Shown: piece after piece, positions 21,269 to 24,987 of the stretch | Position numbering within the stretch: position 1 is the stretch's first letter | Layout of the letters: the number at the start of each line of letters is the position of its first letter | Assembly: GCA_964474355.1 (NCBI GenBank) | Contig: CAYYSY010000055.1 | Location: 1-24,987, forward strand | Direction of reading: 5' to 3' | Origin: CAYYSY01 sp964474355 | GTDB taxonomy: Bacteria > Myxococcota_A > UBA9160 > UBA4427 | DNA: 24,987 nucleotides | The notes under the pieces: generated by a model | Database searches by the model: none | Told to the model about the DNA's origin: nothing | The model's input: the letters and a program-made list of their open reading frames with translations, nothing else | Program-made: the position numbers and the translations under genes

Positions 21269-23311
21269 GTGTTGATCCGCACCACAGAGCTGGCACGACG
21301 CATCGGTGGACGCGTGCTCTTCGAAGGCCTGTCGCTCGTCGTCCGCGCGGGCGATCGCATCGGCCTCGTCGGCCCGAATGGTGCGGGCAAGACGACGCTC
21401 CTTCGCATCCTCGCCGGCGACGACACGCCGGACGGCGGCCGCTGCGAGCGGCCGAGAGGCGTCCGAATCGGCCTGCTGAAGCAGGAGATCGACCCGAGCT
21501 CGCAGCGCTCGGTCCGCGACGAGGCGGCCTCTGCCCTCGCCCACCTCGATGCGCTCGAGAGCGAGATGCGGGCGCTCGAGGCGCGCATGGCCGAGAGCGG
21601 CGATCACGTGCCCGCCGATGTCGCCGAGCGCTACGACGTCGTCTCCGCCGAGTTCACCCAGGGCGGCGGCTTCGAGCGCGATGCCGAGGTCGCGCGCGTG
21701 CTCGCGGGGCTCGGGTTCGGCACGGACGACCTCGACCGCCCGCTCTCGTCTTTCAGTGGCGGCTGGCTGATGCGCGTCGAGCTGGCCAAGCTCTTCCTCG
21801 CACGCCCCGACGTGCTGCTCCTCGATGAGCCCACGAACCACCTCGACCTGCCCGCGATCGAGTGGTTCGAGGAGGCGATCGCCGACCTGCCCGGGGGGCT
21901 CATCGTCGTCTCCCACGACCGCTCGTTCCTTCGCAAGCATGCGAACCGCATCATCGAGTTCGACGGCATCGGAGGCGCCGAAGTCGACGAGGCGGGGTTC
22001 GACCGACACCAGCAGCTGCGCGCCGAGCGCATGGAGCAGCTGATCGCGCGCAAGGCAAACCAGGATCGCGAGATCGCGCAGATGGAGCGCTTCGTCGAGC
22101 GCTTCCGCGCCAAGTCGACGAAGGCCAAGCAGGCCCAGAGCCGCATCAAGGCCCTCGAGCGGATCGAGCGCATCGAGCTGCCCGAGCAGAACAACCGGGT
22201 GATGCGGATGCGGATCCCCGAGCCCCCGCGCAGCGGCGAACGCGTCATCGAGCTCGACGGCGTATCGAAGGCCTATGGCGACAACGTGGTCTACGAGGGG
22301 CTCTCGCTCAGCGTGCAACGCGGCGAGCGGCTCGCGCTGGTGGGCCCCAACGGCGCGGGCAAGTCGACGCTCCTGCGGATGATCGCCGGTGCGCTGGCGC
22401 CCGACGCCGGCGAGCGGATCCTCGGACACAACGTCGAGGTGGGCTTCTTCGCGCAGCACCAGCTCGAGAGCCTCGACCTCGGCTCGTCGGTGCTCGACGA
22501 GGTGAGTCGCACCGCCACCACCGAAGACGGTCCGCGCCTGCGCAGCCACCTGGGCGCGTTCCTCTTCTCGGGCGACGACGTCGACAAGAAGATCGGCGTG
22601 CTCTCGGGCGGCGAGAAGGCGCGGGTGGCGCTGGCCAAGATGCTGCTGCGTCCCTCGAATCTGCTCGTCCTCGACGAGCCGACCAACCACCTCGACCTGA
22701 AGTCGCGTGAGGTGCTCGAGGAGGCGCTCGGCGAGTACGGCGGCACGCTCGTCTTCGTGTCCCACGACCGCGCGTTCATCAATGCGCTCGCCACCCGCGT
22801 GCTCGAGGTGCTGCCCGGTCACGTCGAGTCGCACCTCGGCAACTACGACGACTACCTCGCGCGCAAGGCGGCGCGGGCCGAGCGGGCCAGGAAGCCAGAG
22901 AGCCCCGAGCCGCCCGCGGCAGACCCGGGCGCAGCGGCGGCGGCACCCGCGCGTGCGAAGTCGGACGCACCCGCCGCGAGCCCCGCCCCTGCGAGGCCGA
23001 CCAAGGCGATCAAGGCGACCAAGGCGACCAAGGCGACCAAGGAGGAGCGCCAGCGCGCCCGCGAGCGCTCGAAGGCGCGCGATCGCGTGGGGCGCCGGAT
23101 CCAGAAGCTCGAGGCCGAGATCCAGGCCGAAGAGGAGGGGCTCGAGACGATCGGCTACCGGCTCGCCGACCCCGAGGTCTACGCGAATGCAGACCGGCTG
23201 CTCGAGGTGCAGGCCGAGGAGCAGGCCATCAAGAGCCGCGTCGAGAGCCTCTACCGCGACTGGGAGCGGCTTTCGGACGAGCTTGCCGCCCTCGAGGATG
23301 CTCCCTCCTAG
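21269..23311 (+). CDS. ABC-F family ATPase (YheS/Uup-like ribosome-associated factor)
   Basis: This 680-aa protein has two ABC domains and no membrane segment. ABC1 has GPNGAGKTTLL, signature SSFSGGWLMRVELAKLF and Walker B LLLDEPTNHLDLPAIEWFE. The inter-domain linker has FVERFRAKSTKAKQAQSRIK, a motif I associate with YheS-type members. ABC2 has GPNGAGKSTLL, LSGGEKARVALAKML and LVLDEPTNHLDLKSREVLEE. The C-terminus is an Ala/Pro/Lys linker with TKA repeats, then a coiled coil (VGRRIQKLEAEIQAEEEGLE through LYRDWERLSDELAALED), as in Uup. ABC-F proteins act at the ribosomal E site to relieve stalls or protect against drugs; which of these applies is unknown. The start is GTG 21269 (or TTG 21272), since the domain begins at once. 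Its last 83 bp overlap the convergent RNase R gene. Confidence 0.95.
   Translation: MLIRTTELARRIGGRVLFEGLSLVVRAGDRIGLVGPNGAGKTTLLRILAGDDTPDGGRCERPRGVRIGLLKQEIDPSSQRSVRDEAASALAHLDALESEMRALEARMAESGDHVPADVAERYDVVSAEFTQGGGFERDAEVARVLAGLGFGTDDLDRPLSSFSGGWLMRVELAKLFLARPDVLLLDEPTNHLDLPAIEWFEEAIADLPGGLIVVSHDRSFLRKHANRIIEFDGIGGAEVDEAGFDRHQQLRAERMEQLIARKANQDREIAQMERFVERFRAKSTKAKQAQSRIKALERIERIELPEQNNRVMRMRIPEPPRSGERVIELDGVSKAYGDNVVYEGLSLSVQRGERLALVGPNGAGKSTLLRMIAGALAPDAGERILGHNVEVGFFAQHQLESLDLGSSVLDEVSRTATTEDGPRLRSHLGAFLFSGDDVDKKIGVLSGGEKARVALAKMLLRPSNLLVLDEPTNHLDLKSREVLEEALGEYGGTLVFVSHDRAFINALATRVLEVLPGHVESHLGNYDDYLARKAARAERARKPESPEPPAADPGAAAAAPARAKSDAPAASPAPARPTKAIKATKATKATKEERQRARERSKARDRVGRRIQKLEAEIQAEEEGLETIGYRLADPEVYANADRLLEVQAEEQAIKSRVESLYRDWERLSDELAALEDAPS
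22999..23043 (+). repeat. Five 9-bp repeats in the ABC-F linker
   Basis: GACCAAGGC occurs five times in a row (second copy GATCAAGGC, last GACCAAGGA). It encodes repeated Thr-Lys-Ala just before the C-terminal coiled coil. In-frame slippage is likely to make this linker length-variable. Confidence 0.85.
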
Positions 23312-24987
23312 GGCGCCGCATGCTCGAGACGCCCCCCTCCTCGTCGACGAGCGCGAAGTTCACCCAGCCCCTCAGCTGATCCGTCGAAACCACCCGGACT
23401 TCCACACGATCTCCGAGCCCGAATGCAGGCCCGTGGCGCTGCGAGACCCAGCGATGCGCCGCCGCATCGAAGCGGCACGCGTCGGGCAGGTAGCGCGCCG
23501 GCACGAGCCCCTCGACGAAGGGATGGTCGAGGGTCACGTACACCCCCTGCTCGCCGGCGCCCGTCACCACCCCGTCGAAGTCCTCGCCGATGCGGCCGGT
23601 CATCAGCGCCGCCTTCTTCAGATCGAGCATGTCGCGCTCGGCCACCACCGCCCGGCGCTCGAGCGCCGAGAGCCGCACGGCCAGGTGCGCGAGCGCCTCG
23701 CCCTGCGCCGGCTCCTTCTTCGCCAGCCGCGCCTTGAGGGTGCGGTGCACGACCAGGTCCGCATAGCGACGAATCGGCGACGTGAAGTGCAGGTAGTCGT
23801 CGAAGGACAGCGCGAAGTGACCCAGCGGTGCGTCGGCGTAGCGCGCCTGCTTCATCGCGCGCAGGGTCAGCATGTGGACGAGCCGCTCCTCGCGGTGGCC
23901 CCGCGCTTCGTCGAGCACGCCCTGTAGTGCCCGCGTGTCGAGGTGCGGGGGGAGCTGATCGATGAGCCCCACGCGCACGAAGAGCTCGCCGAGCGCGTCG
24001 ATGTCGGCGTCGTCCGGCGGCTCGTGGACCCGGTGAAGGGTCGCGATGCCCCCTCCCGTCAGGAAGCGCGCGACGGCGCGATTGGCGGCCAGCATCGCGT
24101 CCTCGATCGCCCGGTGGGCGTCGTTTCGCTCGAAGCGCCGGATGTCCTTCACGCGCCCGCGCTCGTCGAGGTCGACGACCGGCTCGGGCAGCTCGAAGTC
24201 GAGGCTCCCCTCGGTCTCGCGCCGGCGGCGCAGCCGCAGCGCCACGCGGCCCAGCCGCTCGACCTGATCGGCGATCTCGGGCTCGAGCGCATTGCGCCGC
24301 CCCTCGAGCACCTCCGCCGCATCGGCGTAGCTGAGCTTCGCGTGGCTGCGGATCACGGCCTCGTGGAAGGCGGGCTTCCGCACCCGCCCCGCCGAGTCGA
24401 CGTGGAGCGTGACCACCATAGCGAGCCGGTCGACGTCGGGGCGAAGCGAGCACAGGTCGCTGGAGAGCCGCTCGGGCAGCATCGGGATCGCCCGATCGGG
24501 GAAGTACACGCTGTTGCCGCGGCGCTCGGCCTCGCGGTCGAGCGCGGTGCCGGGCCGCACGTAGTGGGCGACGTCGGCGATCGCGACCTGCAGCACGTCC
24601 CCGCCATCGTCGTCGGGCGCGACGAAGACGGCGTCGTCGTGATCGCGCGCGGTCACCGGGTCGATCGTCACGAAGGCCCGGTCGCGCAGGTCCTTGCGCC
24701 CGGCCAAGGCACGAGCAGAAAGTGCGTCGGGCAGTCCCTCGATTTCGGCGTCGACCTGCGGCGCAAACTCGATGGGCAGGCGCCTATGCCAGGCCACCGC
24801 TCGAAAGTCGGCCTCGGGCTCGCCCGGCCGGCCGATGCGCTCGACCACCCGGCCGCTGGGCCACTCCGCAGCGGGCCGGGCCCGCGTGCGCGCAGCGCGC
24901 CCCGCCGCGGGCATCACCTCGACGACCACGACCTCGCCCGACTTTGCGCCCGCGAGCTGCTTCTCGGGCACGCGCACCCGCCAGCGC
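23229..24987 (-). CDS. rnr: Ribonuclease R, 5' end beyond the window
   Basis: About 585 residues are visible. RNase R is a processive 3'-5' exoribonuclease that degrades structured RNA. From the N-terminal side there is part of a cold-shock/OB region (GEVVVVEVMP, WPSGRVVERIGRPGEPEADF), then the RNB catalytic domain with the Asp cluster TIDPVTARDHDDAV, VAIADVAHYVRPGTALDREA, RRGNSVYFPDRAIPMLPERL and FTSPIRRYADLVVHR. An S1 domain follows (IGEDFDGVVTGAGEQGVYVT, FVEGLVPARYLP) and then an Arg-rich tail. Winged-helix and first cold-shock sequences should lie beyond the right edge. The basic tail after GVSSM is typical of RNase R and is encoded opposite the ABC-F 3' end. The S1 domain and tail separate it from a plain RNase II. 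Confidence 0.95.
   Translation of the reverse strand, partial: RWRVRVPEKQLAGAKSGEVVVVEVMPAAGRAARTRARPAAEWPSGRVVERIGRPGEPEADFRAVAWHRRLPIEFAPQVDAEIEGLPDALSARALAGRKDLRDRAFVTIDPVTARDHDDAVFVAPDDDGGDVLQVAIADVAHYVRPGTALDREAERRGNSVYFPDRAIPMLPERLSSDLCSLRPDVDRLAMVVTLHVDSAGRVRKPAFHEAVIRSHAKLSYADAAEVLEGRRNALEPEIADQVERLGRVALRLRRRRETEGSLDFELPEPVVDLDERGRVKDIRRFERNDAHRAIEDAMLAANRAVARFLTGGGIATLHRVHEPPDDADIDALGELFVRVGLIDQLPPHLDTRALQGVLDEARGHREERLVHMLTLRAMKQARYADAPLGHFALSFDDYLHFTSPIRRYADLVVHRTLKARLAKKEPAQGEALAHLAVRLSALERRAVVAERDMLDLKKAALMTGRIGEDFDGVVTGAGEQGVYVTLDHPFVEGLVPARYLPDACRFDAAAHRWVSQRHGPAFGLGDRVEVRVVSTDQLRGWVNFALVDEEGGVSSMRRPRREHPRGRQARPKAAPSRGRGSRRGS

Noticed and set aside
21254..22834. 526-codon minus-strand open frame opposite the ABC-F gene
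   Set aside because: It is antisense to strong Walker and signature motifs and has no recognisable domain.

Overview
The window is high-GC (roughly two thirds G+C by eye) and densely coded. It looks like a chromosomal segment of a Gram-negative bacterium with a deltaproteobacterial or myxobacterial style of gene content. The supporting features are sigma-54 enhancer-binding machinery, a FliA/WhiG-type sigma factor, a response regulator with a very long Ala/Pro/Asp-rich linker, an MglA-like small GTPase, multi-GAF proteins and lipoproteins. The phylum is an inference from content only. I saw no tRNA, rRNA, CRISPR array, insertion sequence or prophage gene.

Region 1 (1-6,150) is regulatory. 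A minus-strand operon (Fis-type HTH protein, PAS histidine kinase, response regulator cut by the left edge) diverges from a plus-strand NtrC-type sigma-54 activator. The activator has an altered sigma-54 contact loop (GAFTNA) and, apparently, a CTG start. A 520-bp gap follows, ending in a good sigma-54 promoter in front of a FliA/WhiG sigma factor. A strong stem-loop then separates this gene from a convergent PP2C phosphatase. The gap between the phosphatase and the next gene carries a perfect 20-bp palindrome.

Region 2 (6,151-10,970) begins with a receiver protein with a disordered linker and a paired C-terminal helix motif, whose 3' end is tandemly repeated three times. It is followed by the cofactor genes nadC, birA (4-nt overlap with nadC) and coaX, which serve NAD, biotin attachment and CoA, and by a hairpin.

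Region 3 (10,970-15,690) is the most unusual part: three co-directional genes encoding an alpha-helical-repeat protein, an MglA-like GTPase that lacks the usual catalytic glutamine, and a Rossmann/three-GAF/degenerate-GGDEF protein. The last two overlap by ATGA. This looks like a signalling or cell-polarity module for which I know no described function.

Region 4 (15,690-20,700) reads on the minus strand: Rrf2 regulator, JAMM metalloprotease, beta-propeller lipoprotein, ATP sulfurylase (sat), alanine dehydrogenase (ald). The JAMM and Rrf2 genes beside sat suggest a link to sulfur or cysteine metabolism. The sat leader has a long dyad.

Region 5 (20,750-24,987) holds a small four-helix membrane protein, an ABC-F ATPase and, converging on it, RNase R (cut by the right edge). 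The basic tail of RNase R is encoded antisense to the last 83 bp of the ABC-F gene.
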